This document shows positions 4,990 to 14,123 of a stretch of 37,216 nucleotides of DNA, in pieces (position 1 is the stretch's first letter; each line of letters starts with the position of its first letter). Origin of the DNA: a virus; the IMG/VR virus record IMGVR_UViG_3300043571_000305, positions 1 through 37,216 of that record. One strand, given 5' to 3'. The position numbers and the translations under genes are program-made. The notes under the pieces are model-generated. The model did not search any database. It was not told where the DNA came from and worked only from the letters and a program-made list of their open reading frames with translations.

Positions 4990-7941
4990 TTAGTCAGCTT
5001 GTCCTGCGAGGTAGAAGACGCAGATTTCGATGGCTCCTGCGGTGAAGTTTGAGGTTTTGGCTGTCAGCGTGACTTCGCCGCCCGCCGTAAAACACTCGAT
5101 GGTTCCAGCCGTCCAGTCGCGGTTGTCGCTGGTCGTTCCAATCGCGGTTCCCGTGATGTCTCCCCAGCGATCGGCGTCTGTGCCGTCTCCAATTGTATAG
5201 CCTGTCGCGCCTGTCAGGGCCGTGCCGACTCGCGTGGTCACGCCGACAACCACTGCGCCGTCTGGGATGAATGTGCCTGTGGTAGTGGCCGATGCGCCAG
5301 AGAGAGCGGAGAGCGTTTGCTTCACGCTCTTGATGGTCATGCGCTGAAAGTTCGTAGAACTTGTGAACGTCCCATACATTCTAATTTCCTGCGCTGAAGT
5401 ATCGTTGCGGCTGGCCCAGACATTTGCGTTATCACGATACCAGCGCACATCAGCAGCGGCCCCCGATGGGCTTGTGCTTATGGAATAAAAGCTCGTGCTT
5501 CTCAGGGCGCATCCAACGGCTGTATTTGCTGAAACGGCGAGCAACTCTGTGCTTGCTGCCCACAAAGAAAAAAAGCCACTTTCGGAGCTAATGTAATTGG
5601 AAGCCCCCCCAAACCTTCTGCCGACAGCATCTCCCGATGGATTGATGGTAAACCTATTGGTGCCCCCCGTCTGAAGTTGCACCAAAAGCGAGTTGGCATT
5701 GCTTGCCGTATTAATGATATTCAGCTTGATAGCCGAAGGCGTTCCCGAGGTGTTCCAAGTGCCCGCAAGATCAATAAGGCTCTGCGCGTTGCTGCCTGTG
5801 AGCGAATAGCCCGTGACCGCATAAGCTGCGGTGTTGGCGGCGGGTGCGCCTGTGAGGGAGGTAAAAGCTGCGGTGTTTGGGGTGGTCGTTCCGAGGGCTG
5901 CGGGGCTGGCTGGGTCAAATGTTGACGTAGCCGTTAAGGTCGTTCCGCTAATCGACAGCCCCGATCCCGCTTCCAGATAGCGCAGTTTGCTCTCGCTATC
6001 GTCCCAGAAAACGATGCGGTCAGCATTTGGGTCATCGGCAACCAGATCAGACCCCGACACGCTCAAGACATCGGCTGTGGATGCGCCGACTGCGGTGACG
6101 CCGCTTCCGCCCGTAGCCGACAACTCCCCCGCAGACAGACTCAAGCCCGATCCGACTGTGATCTCCTCGACGGCGCCTGTGCTGGCGCTCGTCCTTCCGA
6201 GGATGCGGGCGGTGGCTTGGGTTAGGCCAGAGGCGGTGATGGAGCCAGAGGCGGCGAAGTCCGTGGCGTCTTCGGCGGCGGCGGTGCCGAGCGCAGGCAA
6301 GTTGTCGAGGGCGGTGTAGTCGGTCGTGCCAGCCAATTCCCCCCACACCGTGCCATTGTATCCGTAAAACTTATCATCGTCCTCGTCGTAGTAGATTTGC
6401 CCCGCGACAGGTGTAACGGGTTCCCCTGTGGGCGTGATGGCTACGCCGCCTTCAAATTTGATTTTGAACCGAGTGACCCAACTGCTGTTGTAAGTTCCAA
6501 ACAAAAAGTCTGGGCCTGCGGGCGTGTTGGGGATGCCAAGACCAAAGGCTCCGTAATAGGTCGGGCTTTCTGCGGTGTCCCAAAATTCAACGCCTGCTGA
6601 TCCACCTGCCAAAAATAGCGGCGGCTTGCCTGTACCATCGGGGGCAAAAAGCTCGTTGGGGTGATTGCTTTGATTTACCTCTGGCCCGCCCGCGATGATG
6701 CCAGACGTTGATGCGATGTTGTTGAAAGTTACATCGTCGGTGGTGCCAAGGTCTTGGTTGATATTGGCGAACGGATCGCTACCGCCACCAATCGCGGCAA
6801 CTCCGCCCGAAAGCTGAAGCGAGTCGCCATCGTCGGGAACTTGTGCGCCATCGCCGCTGTCTAATGTGGCTTGGTTTGACGGATTGGCGGCGTTCCATGC
6901 GGCAAGCACGGTATCCACATCGTCCACGCCATCAAAAGTAAGCGTTATGTTGTTGCCCGCCGTGCCTGCGGTGTTGGCTATGATTGTGACTTCTTCGGAA
7001 AAGGTTTCGTTGTCCCCGATGCCCGTGTAGCTGGCGGCAATGGCGGGTGTGCCTGCGAGGTGGCTGGAGGCGTGCGCCGTGGGCGTCCTCGCGTCACTCA
7101 ACCGCGCATCATTACCCTCGCAAAAGCTCCCTGCCGCCGTGCCGAAAGAACCCGCCTCGATGACGCCATTTGTGCCTGTTTTGAGCGGGAGGTTGGCGGT
7201 GGTGCCGATGGCTCCCGCGTTGGTTAGGTTGCCGTGGGTGTGATTACCAGCCGAAACATCGTCCGCACCTGTTCCGACATTTTTGCCAGCGGCAGTGCCG
7301 CGCAAGGTCGGGTTGATGCGCTGCCCGACAACCGCCTCCCATTGGTCGCCTGTCAGACGATCCCACGACGAGGGTGCGGGCGATGTTTGGCCTACTTCAA
7401 CGCTCCACGAAGTGACTTGCCACGGTGTTGTCGTGTTTTGCGCCGAGGAATAAATGTCGTCGGAGTTGTAGGACACCATCCAAGCTGCTCCGTCCCAATA
7501 AATGAAACTGTCCTTGTCTTTGTAGTAGATGCCCTTGCCGCCAAAAACCCCGCCGTAGACGTAGACGCCGTTTGTGTTGGCGTTGCCCGCATCCAAGATT
7601 TCCAGACCTTGAAAGAATAAGTCTGCCGCTTCGTGAGTGTGGTTAAGGGCGGCAACCGTGACTACTCCCGTTTGCCCATTGACCGAAGTGACTGCGCCCG
7701 ACTCATTGGCCCACGCAGGTATGCCGTTGGCAACTTTGAGAACTTGGCCGTTCGTGCCGATGGGCAGGCGGGCATTGGTGCTGTTTGCTGCCCGGTAAAG
7801 CGTGTCGCCCGTTGTCGTCAGCGGCAGGCCCGCGACATCGCCGGGGTCGCCCTTGGGGCCGACTGGCCCTTGCGGCCCCTGTTCGATGACCTTGATGACT
7901 TCGGTAGCCGCGCCTGTGCGTATGGTAATCGTTTCGCCCAT
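4990..7941 (-). CDS. large tail fibre protein with collagen-like motif
   Basis: 983 aa. It begins with a short attachment segment, a collagen-like stretch (GPQGPVGPKGDPGD, about 22-35), then repeated fibre elements of the kind TLYRAANSTNARLPIGTNGQVL and NDARLSDARTPTAHASSH, with many Thr, Ser, Gly and Ala. The pattern is of a long trimeric fibre with beta-structured repeats. Asp/Gly-rich loops (DDDDKFYGYNGTVWGE) are typical of distal binding regions. The last ~150 residues are the likely tip that contacts the host. The gene starts 4 nt after the preceding stop. Confidence 0.8.
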   Translation of the reverse strand: MGETITIRTGAATEVIKVIEQGPQGPVGPKGDPGDVAGLPLTTTGDTLYRAANSTNARLPIGTNGQVLKVANGIPAWANESGAVTSVNGQTGVVTVAALNHTHEAADLFFQGLEILDAGNANTNGVYVYGGVFGGKGIYYKDKDSFIYWDGAAWMVSYNSDDIYSSAQNTTTPWQVTSWSVEVGQTSPAPSSWDRLTGDQWEAVVGQRINPTLRGTAAGKNVGTGADDVSAGNHTHGNLTNAGAIGTTANLPLKTGTNGVIEAGSFGTAAGSFCEGNDARLSDARTPTAHASSHLAGTPAIAASYTGIGDNETFSEEVTIIANTAGTAGNNITLTFDGVDDVDTVLAAWNAANPSNQATLDSGDGAQVPDDGDSLQLSGGVAAIGGGSDPFANINQDLGTTDDVTFNNIASTSGIIAGGPEVNQSNHPNELFAPDGTGKPPLFLAGGSAGVEFWDTAESPTYYGAFGLGIPNTPAGPDFLFGTYNSSWVTRFKIKFEGGVAITPTGEPVTPVAGQIYYDEDDDKFYGYNGTVWGELAGTTDYTALDNLPALGTAAAEDATDFAASGSITASGLTQATARILGRTSASTGAVEEITVGSGLSLSAGELSATGGSGVTAVGASTADVLSVSGSDLVADDPNADRIVFWDDSESKLRYLEAGSGLSISGTTLTATSTFDPASPAALGTTTPNTAAFTSLTGAPAANTAAYAVTGYSLTGSNAQSLIDLAGTWNTSGTPSAIKLNIINTASNANSLLVQLQTGGTNRFTINPSGDAVGRRFGGASNYISSESGFFSLWAASTELLAVSANTAVGCALRSTSFYSISTSPSGAAADVRWYRDNANVWASRNDTSAQEIRMYGTFTSSTNFQRMTIKSVKQTLSALSGASATTTGTFIPDGAVVVGVTTRVGTALTGATGYTIGDGTDADRWGDITGTAIGTTSDNRDWTAGTIECFTAGGEVTLTAKTSNFTAGAIEICVFYLAGQAD

Positions 7942-7945
7942 GTGA

Positions 7946-8308
7946 TTAGCGGGTGATTTCGCGGCTAACTACTGCGCGGCCTTCCATAAGGCGGCGGACG
8001 GCCCCGGATGGGTTCACGACTTCCAAGTCGTAAAGGTAGGTTGCCGCCGTGATCGTGGCAGAGGAGATGGCCGAATAGGAAAGACCGATCACACCATTGC
8101 TTGCAGCCGTCAGCGTATTGGTCGCGGTGGAGAGTGAAACGGTGGGCGATGCGGCCTCTGCCGTGGTGCGGAGCATCATCCGAGCGGACCAGCCGCTAAG
8201 ATCCACCGGGTCGCCGTCTGCGGACCATTCAATCGTCGTGTCCCACGTTTGGCCTTGGGGAAGGCAGAGATCAACTTGCGCGGGGCATTTGCCGTAAAGT
8301 TCGCTCAT
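7946..8308 (-). CDS. beta-sandwich tail accessory protein
   Basis: 120 aa with alternating strands: LCLPQGQTWDTTIEW, PVDLSGWSARMMLRT and YLYDLEVVNPSGAVRRLMEG. This layout (intrinsic drag term, linear combination of strands, then a GxxxRxLxGxxxV ending) is seen in small baseplate or fibre-adaptor proteins of siphophages. It precedes the main fibre gene, so an adaptor role is reasonable. It overlaps the upstream small membrane gene. Confidence 0.6.
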   Translation of the reverse strand: MSELYGKCPAQVDLCLPQGQTWDTTIEWSADGDPVDLSGWSARMMLRTTAEAASPTVSLSTATNTLTAASNGVIGLSYSAISSATITAATYLYDLEVVNPSGAVRRLMEGRAVVSREITR

Positions 8309-8490
8309 TTGTTTCGATCCTTCCAGACTTTGCGTGCGGACATCGCCGCGACAAACAGGCCGAGCGCCAAAGCGGACAGGCGCATACCCGTTTCAAGGTG
8401 CGGCAAAAGCGAGACGATGACCGAGCCGAGCGAGGTGGTCACGCCGACGAAGGGACGAGAGAGAAAATCGATGGGGTCGTGAAAACTCAT
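8305..8490 (-). CDS. small membrane protein in the fibre cluster
   Basis: 61 aa. Two hydrophobic segments, FVGVTTSLGSVIVSLLPHL (about 14-32) and LSALALGLFVAAMSA (about 38-52), are followed by a basic tail (RKVWKDRNK). The layout is holin-like, so the phage may have two holin candidates (the other at 4173-4346). Both ends overlap neighbouring genes by 4 nt, so it is certainly translated in this operon. An alternative is a superinfection-exclusion or envelope protein. Confidence 0.55.
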   Translation of the reverse strand: MSFHDPIDFLSRPFVGVTTSLGSVIVSLLPHLETGMRLSALALGLFVAAMSARKVWKDRNK

Positions 8491-9059
8491 TGCACCGATT
8501 GCAAAATGCCGTTTGAGAAAACGAGCGTGTTGGTGTTGTTGGTGCCCGTTACCGAAATGGTTCCGCTGAACGGGTGATTCGTGTTGGTCGAGCCGGACAG
8601 CGCCCGCATCAGCCTTACGTTGCTGTCATTTGTGAGTGCCGCGAGAGGAATTCCCAAGTTCGTGCGCGTAGTTGAAGCGTAGGTCGGGGCATCAAACTGA
8701 ATGGTTCCTGCGTTATAGATTCCAGTTCCTTCAAAATTCCAATCTGAGCTGCTGTTTGCAAAAATGGCTTCTTCAAGATTGAAGGCCGTGTTAAACCCGG
8801 TGATCGCTGTTGAAGAGATGGCTATGTCACTACCAATTTGAGCTGCCGCAAATGTCACACTATTTGCCGCACCCAGCCCCAAATTTGTTCTGATGGTCGC
8901 AACTACGTTGGTCGAAAAGCTGAAGGCATTAGTCCACACCACATTGGTCGCGGCAACGATTTGCCCATTGGTCGTGTTGTAGGCGAGCGCCTTCATCGTC
9001 TGCCCGTAGCTGGTGGCCGCGCAGAGGGTGGCGAGGAGGATGATGAGGAAGGTTTTCAT
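8487..9059 (-). CDS. fibre-like protein with Sec signal peptide
   Basis: 190 aa. The first 20 residues form a clear signal peptide: MKTF, the hydrophobic core LIILLATLCAA, then TSYGQ with a cleavage site. The mature part is fibre-like, Asn/Thr/Ser-rich, with two copies of a TRTNLGL/I motif (TIRTNLGLGAANSV and TTRTNLGIPLAALTN). Cytoplasmically assembled tail fibres have no signal peptide, so export to the periplasm or surface is unexpected here. It overlaps the downstream gene and starts just after the stop of the next upstream gene. Confidence 0.65.
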   Translation of the reverse strand: MKTFLIILLATLCAATSYGQTMKALAYNTTNGQIVAATNVVWTNAFSFSTNVVATIRTNLGLGAANSVTFAAAQIGSDIAISSTAITGFNTAFNLEEAIFANSSSDWNFEGTGIYNAGTIQFDAPTYASTTRTNLGIPLAALTNDSNVRLMRALSGSTNTNHPFSGTISVTGTNNTNTLVFSNGILQSVQ

Positions 9060-9060
9060 A

Positions 9061-10134
9061 TTATTGCTTGGTCGCGGTCATAATGCCGCTGTCATCAATC
9101 GACACCGCCCACACCGAGGCGTCTGGCGATTTGAGCGTGAAGCTCGTGCCCGCCACGCTCGACGGGGTTCCGGTGGCGTTAATCAAATCGTCGCCGAGGG
9201 TCGCGGTGCCTTGGAAAGTGTTGCGTAAGGTTCCGTTGCTGACCTGCACTTCCATCGTGACTTCGCTCGTGCCTGCTGCGGCGAGGGCCGCGATTTCCAC
9301 CGTGTCGAGGTTGAGTCGCCCGGCGAGTCCTGGCGCACCCGCCAAAGTCGAGGCCGTGATGGCAACGGTCGGCAGGGCGGCCCCCGCGTAAGTCCCGCCA
9401 TAGGTTAGCAGGTAATCGCTCGCGGTTCCGACAGCGGCGATTTCTTGCGTTCCTGATCCGGCTGCGGATGCCAGCGCGGCAGAGATTTCGATTGGGGTCG
9501 TGCCCGCTGCGAGTGGCGCGGTCGTATAAGTCGGAACCACCGCCGTCCCGCCGCCCGAGGCAACCGAGGCCGTAATGGCCGTGCCGCCCGCCGTGCTGGC
9601 GATCTTAAACCCGTCGCGGGTGCGGTCGCGCACGAAGTAAACCGATCCGTTGGAAAAACCAGATGGCGTGGAAAATCCGGTGAGCGTAACGGACTGGCCG
9701 TCAAGAATGGCATGGTAGGGCGCGGTGAAAATCGACGCCGCGACCGAGGACACCGTGACGTTGCGCGTCGGAAGCTGCAGCGAGTAATACCCCGTGGCAG
9801 GAGCAGGCGAAATTTGGACGCGCTGCACTTCGGTGATGCCCGAACCGCCCGTGATGGACACCGAGGCGGTGATCGTCACGGAGGTCGAGATAGCCGAGAA
9901 GCTCGTCACGGTTGCCGCGACCGAGCCGGAGCCCAGCGCGAAAGTCGCGGTCAGGGTAGAGTAATTGAGGTAACGATACGGCGTGGAGAAGTCGCCCGTG
10001 GGCTCTAAGAAATACAATTGGATGTCCTCAACGTCTTCCTCAAACACAGCGAGCCCGCTGGCCGGGAGCGTGCTAGTCGGCTCGGCGACAAAGGCGCGGC
10101 TAGAAGTGTCGAGATAAAGTTTGCGGGCCTGCAT
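9061..10134 (-). CDS. tail structural protein, fibre or receptor-binding candidate
   Basis: 357 aa, strongly beta and small-residue rich (Ala, Ser, Thr, Gly, Val), with no transmembrane segment. It contains repeated ISTSVTITASVSITGGS-like strands and a compact region VRDRTRDGFKIASTAGGTAI. The composition matches phage tail fibre and baseplate proteins. It starts at an ATG 16 nt after a TTGACA element. It sits between Cys-rich tail-tip proteins and the secreted fibre-like protein. Confidence 0.6.
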   Translation of the reverse strand: MQARKLYLDTSSRAFVAEPTSTLPASGLAVFEEDVEDIQLYFLEPTGDFSTPYRYLNYSTLTATFALGSGSVAATVTSFSAISTSVTITASVSITGGSGITEVQRVQISPAPATGYYSLQLPTRNVTVSSVAASIFTAPYHAILDGQSVTLTGFSTPSGFSNGSVYFVRDRTRDGFKIASTAGGTAITASVASGGGTAVVPTYTTAPLAAGTTPIEISAALASAAGSGTQEIAAVGTASDYLLTYGGTYAGAALPTVAITASTLAGAPGLAGRLNLDTVEIAALAAAGTSEVTMEVQVSNGTLRNTFQGTATLGDDLINATGTPSSVAGTSFTLKSPDASVWAVSIDDSGIMTATKQ

Positions 10135-10156
10135 CCTGCGGGACGGCAGGTGTCAA
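10132..10156 (-). promoter_or_regulatory. TTGACA-N16-ATG module (tail protein start)
   Basis: TTGACA (complement of 10151-10156) is 16 nt before the ATG at 10134. The spacer is one hairpin, CCTGC-CGTCCC-GCAGG, ending directly at the start codon. Confidence 0.55.
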
Positions 10157-10167
10157 AGCGGCGGCTG

Positions 10168-10386
10168 TTACGCTTGGTCGGCGCGGTCGCAGCACCCCGA
10201 CAGGCGCGGGCGGTTGGCTGGGTGGGTGCGGTCGGCGCGGGCGAAAAGCGCGCGGGCGAAGTCGGCATTGTTTTCACCGGAATGAATGCACCTGTGGCAG
10301 ACGCCGATGGACGGTCGCCCGCCGTAAAGTCCGAGGCCGCAGGCGTTCGTGTCGCGGTTAAGCGGTTTTGCGTGAGGGCAGGTCAT
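10168..10386 (-). CDS. small Cys-rich (zinc-binding-like) protein
   Basis: 72 aa with cysteines at 3, 16, 30, 33, 65 and 66. MTCPHAK and GVCHRCIHSG resemble halves of a zinc knuckle. It overlaps the upstream gene by ATGA. Small CxxC proteins occur near tail-tip genes of several phages, but I cannot assign a role. Metal binding is likely from the CHRC motif. Confidence 0.55.
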   Translation of the reverse strand: MTCPHAKPLNRDTNACGLGLYGGRPSIGVCHRCIHSGENNADFARALFARADRTHPANRPRLSGCCDRADQA

Positions 10387-11081
10387 GAGATGACGATGTT
10401 TTCAAGCGCAAGGCCCAAAATGTTCAAATTTTCAGTTTCTGGTCCGAAATTTGGGTAAGCCCCCGTCGGAGTGCTTTGGTTAGAATCCTTTTCAGACACT
10501 ATCAAATCAAGAGCCACGCTTATTTGCCACTTGCAGCTTTGCGGATCAAAAATTAGCCAAGCACCCACATCTTCAAATAACGGCGTGCCTTGAGGGCTCT
10601 CGGCAATCCAAGAGCAAACACTTCTGTCTTGAGCTTCTAAAAATGAAGTGCCCCCATAGACAAGCGTTAACTCATAAGGAACAGGAGCGTCTGGAGGATT
10701 GCCTTCTCCCGTATTGTAGTTCACATAATCAAAAGAAAGTGTGTAGCTCGTCGCCAAAACCGCCGCGACATTTGTCGTAAACCCCGGCAGCGCCAGCCCC
10801 AAGCAGTCCCGCTCCGAGCGGATGCCGTTGCGATAAACGGCCCAGACGTCGCTTTCCAGAATAACGCCGTTGGTGGTGTCGCCGAAGGTCGTGCCGTTGC
10901 CGGTGAGAGTTTCGCCGTAGAACTCGATTTGCGCCGGGGCGATGCCACATGAGGCCGGGAATACGCAGCAGGTCGCATCCGAACAGCAAGAACAGCTAAC
11001 ACGCCGCTCCCCGTCTTCGTTTAGCTTGGTGATAACGCGCCGCTGGCCGGACTCGTCAACAGTGGTTTTGACCGTAGCCAT
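10383..11081 (-). CDS. Cys-rich tail-tip protein
   Basis: 232 aa. A Cys cluster (SCSCCSDATCCVFPASC, about 29-45) is followed by a beta-rich domain containing further single cysteines (ERDCLGLALPGF, DRSVCSWIAE, PQSCKWQISV). This number of cysteines is unusual for a virion protein folded in the cytoplasm, unless metal-bound. Position between tape measure and fibre genes points to a tail-tip or baseplate component. No family recognised. Confidence 0.6.
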   Translation of the reverse strand: MATVKTTVDESGQRRVITKLNEDGERRVSCSCCSDATCCVFPASCGIAPAQIEFYGETLTGNGTTFGDTTNGVILESDVWAVYRNGIRSERDCLGLALPGFTTNVAAVLATSYTLSFDYVNYNTGEGNPPDAPVPYELTLVYGGTSFLEAQDRSVCSWIAESPQGTPLFEDVGAWLIFDPQSCKWQISVALDLIVSEKDSNQSTPTGAYPNFGPETENLNILGLALENIVIS

Positions 11082-11087
11082 TTGCCA

Positions 11088-11372
11088 TTACTCACAGTCT
11101 TCGGTCGCGATCCACTGAATCGTGCCGTCGATGGCCCCCAACACGTGCGTGCCGCTGGCGGGCGGCTTTGGCAAAATGCGGGTAATGCGCGTCCCGTCCT
11201 TGGTGTATTCAACTTCGTAAAGTTTGGGATCGCCCTCACCTTCAAGCAGCGTGGTCATCTTCCAGTTTTCGTCGAGGTCTTTGCCCTTGATCGTTACCGG
11301 GTAATCCTTACTTCCCTTGGCTGGTTTGTTTTTTGCCAGCCGCTCGAAATTGTGCAGTTCTGGAAGTGCCAT
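11088..11372 (-). CDS. hypothetical tail-tip protein
   Basis: 94 aa, beta-rich with basic N-terminus (FERLAKNKPAKGSKDYPVTIKGKDLDENW). It resembles the small accessory protein that ends at KREPRYPVTINGEALRAIF (3769-3954): both contain a YPVTI(K/N)G(K/E) segment, which suggests a shared fold or origin. The gene starts in a TAATG overlap with the previous stop. Confidence 0.55.
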   Translation of the reverse strand: MALPELHNFERLAKNKPAKGSKDYPVTIKGKDLDENWKMTTLLEGEGDPKLYEVEYTKDGTRITRILPKPPASGTHVLGAIDGTIQWIATEDCE

Positions 11373-12079
11373 TAGCTTAGTCGATATTCAGCGGTCACAA
11401 TTTGAACGGTCGGCGTGATATACGAAAAGGACTCAAGCGGCTTTAGCGGCATCGTGTCGATATACCAACGATTGCCCACATTGATAACCGGAGTGGCGAG
11501 AATGCTGGCCGGATTGTAAAACGGATGCAGGGCCACTAAATCGCGCCATGTAAAATTCGGAGCGCTAACAGACTGAGCCTTGCCCACCCTAACAAACTCA
11601 ACCAACCGAATGCGTTCGGTAAATGAACTTAACTGCGCCCGCCCAAGCCTAAATATCGGCTGGCCTTCAACGAATTGCACTCCCGGCGTTTGCGTGTATT
11701 CCGGTCCTGCTGGCTCATAAAAAAAGATCGTTTTGTCGGGCTCGTTTGCCTCGCGTAAAAAATACCCCTTGAAACCAGACCGCTGCAACCCGCCCACATA
11801 GCTGGCGTTGACCGTCGTTAGTCCGTTGGCGCGTGTCACCGTGCGGCTTTCCATGTAAAGGCGGTTGGTCACAAGCTCGCTGCGATTTACGACATTGGGC
11901 CAGATCGGCGGTGGCGCGTCTTGGTAAAAGCTGCGCGAGATGATGTCGTGCTTGCTGGACGGGCCGACATAGGTTGCTTGCACGTTGACGAGGCCGTTGA
12001 CCTGCTCCTGCGCGTCCTGCGCGGTGAGCACAAGGCCGCGCCGGTTCCATTCGTTGTTTCCTATGATGGTGGTGGGCAT
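11372..12079 (-). CDS. distal tail or baseplate protein
   Basis: 235 aa, without membrane segments, with mixed beta and loop structure: TYVGPSSKHDIISRSFYQD, VNASYVGGLQRSGFKGYFL and YFLREANEPDKTIFFYEPAGPEYTQTPGV (shown in parts). It is directly downstream of the tape measure gene, the usual slot for distal tail proteins. I cannot match it to Dit by sequence. It starts 9 nt after the tape measure stop. Confidence 0.6.
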   Translation of the reverse strand: MPTTIIGNNEWNRRGLVLTAQDAQEQVNGLVNVQATYVGPSSKHDIISRSFYQDAPPPIWPNVVNRSELVTNRLYMESRTVTRANGLTTVNASYVGGLQRSGFKGYFLREANEPDKTIFFYEPAGPEYTQTPGVQFVEGQPIFRLGRAQLSSFTERIRLVEFVRVGKAQSVSAPNFTWRDLVALHPFYNPASILATPVINVGNRWYIDTMPLKPLESFSYITPTVQIVTAEYRLS

Positions 12080-12088
12080 GGTCGTGGA

Positions 12089-14101
12089 TTAGCCGGGCAC
12101 GAGGGCGTGTTGCGGGAGTTTTTCGTCAATCGACGGCATATGCTTTTGCAGAAGAGAATGAATTTGACTGATTAAGCCTTGCTCGCCGCCGCCGCCGCCG
12201 CGCGGAGCGTTTTTTTGACGCATTTCTTCTTCTTCGCGGGCGCGTTCTTCCGGGGTTTTGGCCTGTTCTTTCACGTTCAAATTGTATTTTTGGGCCAGGC
12301 GCTTCTCTTCCTCGGCTGCGCGGCGGTCGATGCGTCCGCGTAGGCGTTCCGCCGCTCCAAACATCCCCTGCTCTTCAAAACGCGCGGCTCGGTCGCTGGC
12401 TTGGCGGTTTGATTGTTCCATACGAGCCAAGTCGGCGCGGATGTTGGCTGCGGTTTTGTCGACGCTAAACTTTTCCGGAATGCGCTCAATAGCCAGTCCG
12501 GTGCTGCTTAATTGGTTTTTTGCGGGGTCGAAATTGACGGATTGCTCGCCGCGGGCGCGCAGCGCAGCTCCAAAACTGGTTGCAGGGTCAAAAGATGTGC
12601 CGCCGGAGCGACCGCCGCCGCGAGGAGCGTTTTTGGCGCGCGCTTCGGCTTCTTGGCGGGCGATGCGCTCGTTTGTGCTTTCGGTTGCGGCGGAAACCTT
12701 GGGATTGACGGTGCTGGAAGCCGTCCCGGCGTCGGCCACGTTTTGCGCCAATTTAGCCGACAGCGCCTCGGCCTCGGCCAAGCGGTCGCGCATCTCAATT
12801 AATGGGCTGGCAGCGTTTGCGGCGTAGGAGTCGGCAAATTGTTTTGGCATTTCTGCCATGATGCCGCCCCATTCAGATTTGAGGCTATCTGCCTCATAAT
12901 ACATAATGTTGCTGATGTCTTCGACCGCTTGCTCGGCTTCTTTTTGAGCGGAGCGAACCGCCTCGGCAGCTGCCCCCATAAACGGAATTTTTTCAAGGAC
13001 CGTGGAAATAGATTCAAAAATGCTAGAAGCCAATTTGGCTCCGAGCATATTGAATGACCCATTGATAAACGCCATTGTCGTTGAATTCGGGTCAAAAATA
13101 GAGCGCAGCGCACCGCCGATTGTTTGCATTGCGGCCGTTGCCCCAGCCACAATTTCATTGATTGCATTAAAGGCGGTATTGCGGGCGGTCATAAACATGA
13201 GCGAAAGCCCCTCGCCAAAGTCGCCGGAGGTGATGGCCTTGATGGCAATGTCGATCTGACTCAACGCCTCGCCCAGCTTGAAGGTCTCCGCGACCCAGCG
13301 CACGGTAGCCTCGGCGTATTCGGAAAGTTTGGCGCCAAAGCCTGCGGCGTCGATGTTGGCCAAGCGGTCGGTCAAGTCAGCCAGGGCGGGGCCGAGGCGC
13401 TCGAGGAGACCGACCATGAACTCTTTGCCCTTCTCGCCGATGGCCGCGAAGTTGTCGCCGATGCGGTCAAGGTGACCGTTGGTCTTGTCGATGACGCTCG
13501 GCAGGCTGCCGAGTTGACCGCGGGCCACATCGAGTTCGCTTCCCATGGCGCGCAAAAGTGGAAGCAATTCGCCGCCGCTGCGTCCAAGAAGCTGCATGGC
13601 GATGGCGCTGCGGTCGGAGTCGTTGCCTACGCCTTGCAGGGCACTGGCCACGGCTTGCAACTGCTCGGTCGGGGTAAGGTCTTTGAGGCGCTCAAGGTTG
13701 AGCCCAAGTTTGCCAAAGGCTTCTGCCTGCTCTTTGCCACCCTCGCCTGCTTCGACGATGGCCCGCTGGAGGCGGTTGATCGTCGGGCCGACGGACTCGG
13801 CTCCGGCGCCAGCGTTCTCAAAGGCACGCTGAAGGATGGCCAGGTTGCCCGCGGTCTCGCCGGTTCGGGCGGAGAGGTCGTTCAGCTGGCCTCCCATGGC
13901 GACCGCGGCATTGAAAGCCTGGACGGCCGCGCGGACGCCGATAAAGGCCGCGCCGATTCCGACGACGGCCGCGGCAATCTTTCCGAAGTGGCGGGTGATG
14001 CCCGCGCTCGCGCTAGCCGCGATGTTTTGCAGATTTTTAGCTCCGCTATCAAAACCTGCGGTATTGAGCGAGGCGTTGAATCTAATTGCTTCTCCGGCCA
14101 T
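12089..14101 (-). CDS. tail tape measure protein
   Basis: 670 aa. The N-terminal region has a hydrophobic stretch (IAAAVVGIGAAFIGVRAA, about 30-48), then ETAGNLAILQRAFENAG and LTPTEQLQAVASALQGV and LLGRSGGELLPLLRAMG, a run typical of tape measures. Long helical, Ala/Glu/Arg-rich C-terminal part. It sets tail length: at about 0.15 nm per residue this predicts a tail near 100 nm. A TTG further upstream (14116) is possible, but the ATG at 14101, 16 nt from TTGACA, is preferred. Confidence 0.88.
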   Translation of the reverse strand: MAGEAIRFNASLNTAGFDSGAKNLQNIAASASAGITRHFGKIAAAVVGIGAAFIGVRAAVQAFNAAVAMGGQLNDLSARTGETAGNLAILQRAFENAGAGAESVGPTINRLQRAIVEAGEGGKEQAEAFGKLGLNLERLKDLTPTEQLQAVASALQGVGNDSDRSAIAMQLLGRSGGELLPLLRAMGSELDVARGQLGSLPSVIDKTNGHLDRIGDNFAAIGEKGKEFMVGLLERLGPALADLTDRLANIDAAGFGAKLSEYAEATVRWVAETFKLGEALSQIDIAIKAITSGDFGEGLSLMFMTARNTAFNAINEIVAGATAAMQTIGGALRSIFDPNSTTMAFINGSFNMLGAKLASSIFESISTVLEKIPFMGAAAEAVRSAQKEAEQAVEDISNIMYYEADSLKSEWGGIMAEMPKQFADSYAANAASPLIEMRDRLAEAEALSAKLAQNVADAGTASSTVNPKVSAATESTNERIARQEAEARAKNAPRGGGRSGGTSFDPATSFGAALRARGEQSVNFDPAKNQLSSTGLAIERIPEKFSVDKTAANIRADLARMEQSNRQASDRAARFEEQGMFGAAERLRGRIDRRAAEEEKRLAQKYNLNVKEQAKTPEERAREEEEMRQKNAPRGGGGGEQGLISQIHSLLQKHMPSIDEKLPQHALVPG

Positions 14102-14123
14102 TTGCCTTGCGCCCAAGTGTCAA
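14099..14123 (-). promoter_or_regulatory. TTGACA-N16-ATG module (tape measure start)
   Basis: TTGACA (complement of 14118-14123) is 16 nt before the ATG at 14101 and contains the TGA stop of the upstream gene. A short hairpin CTTG-GGCG-CAAG lies in the spacer. Confidence 0.5.
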
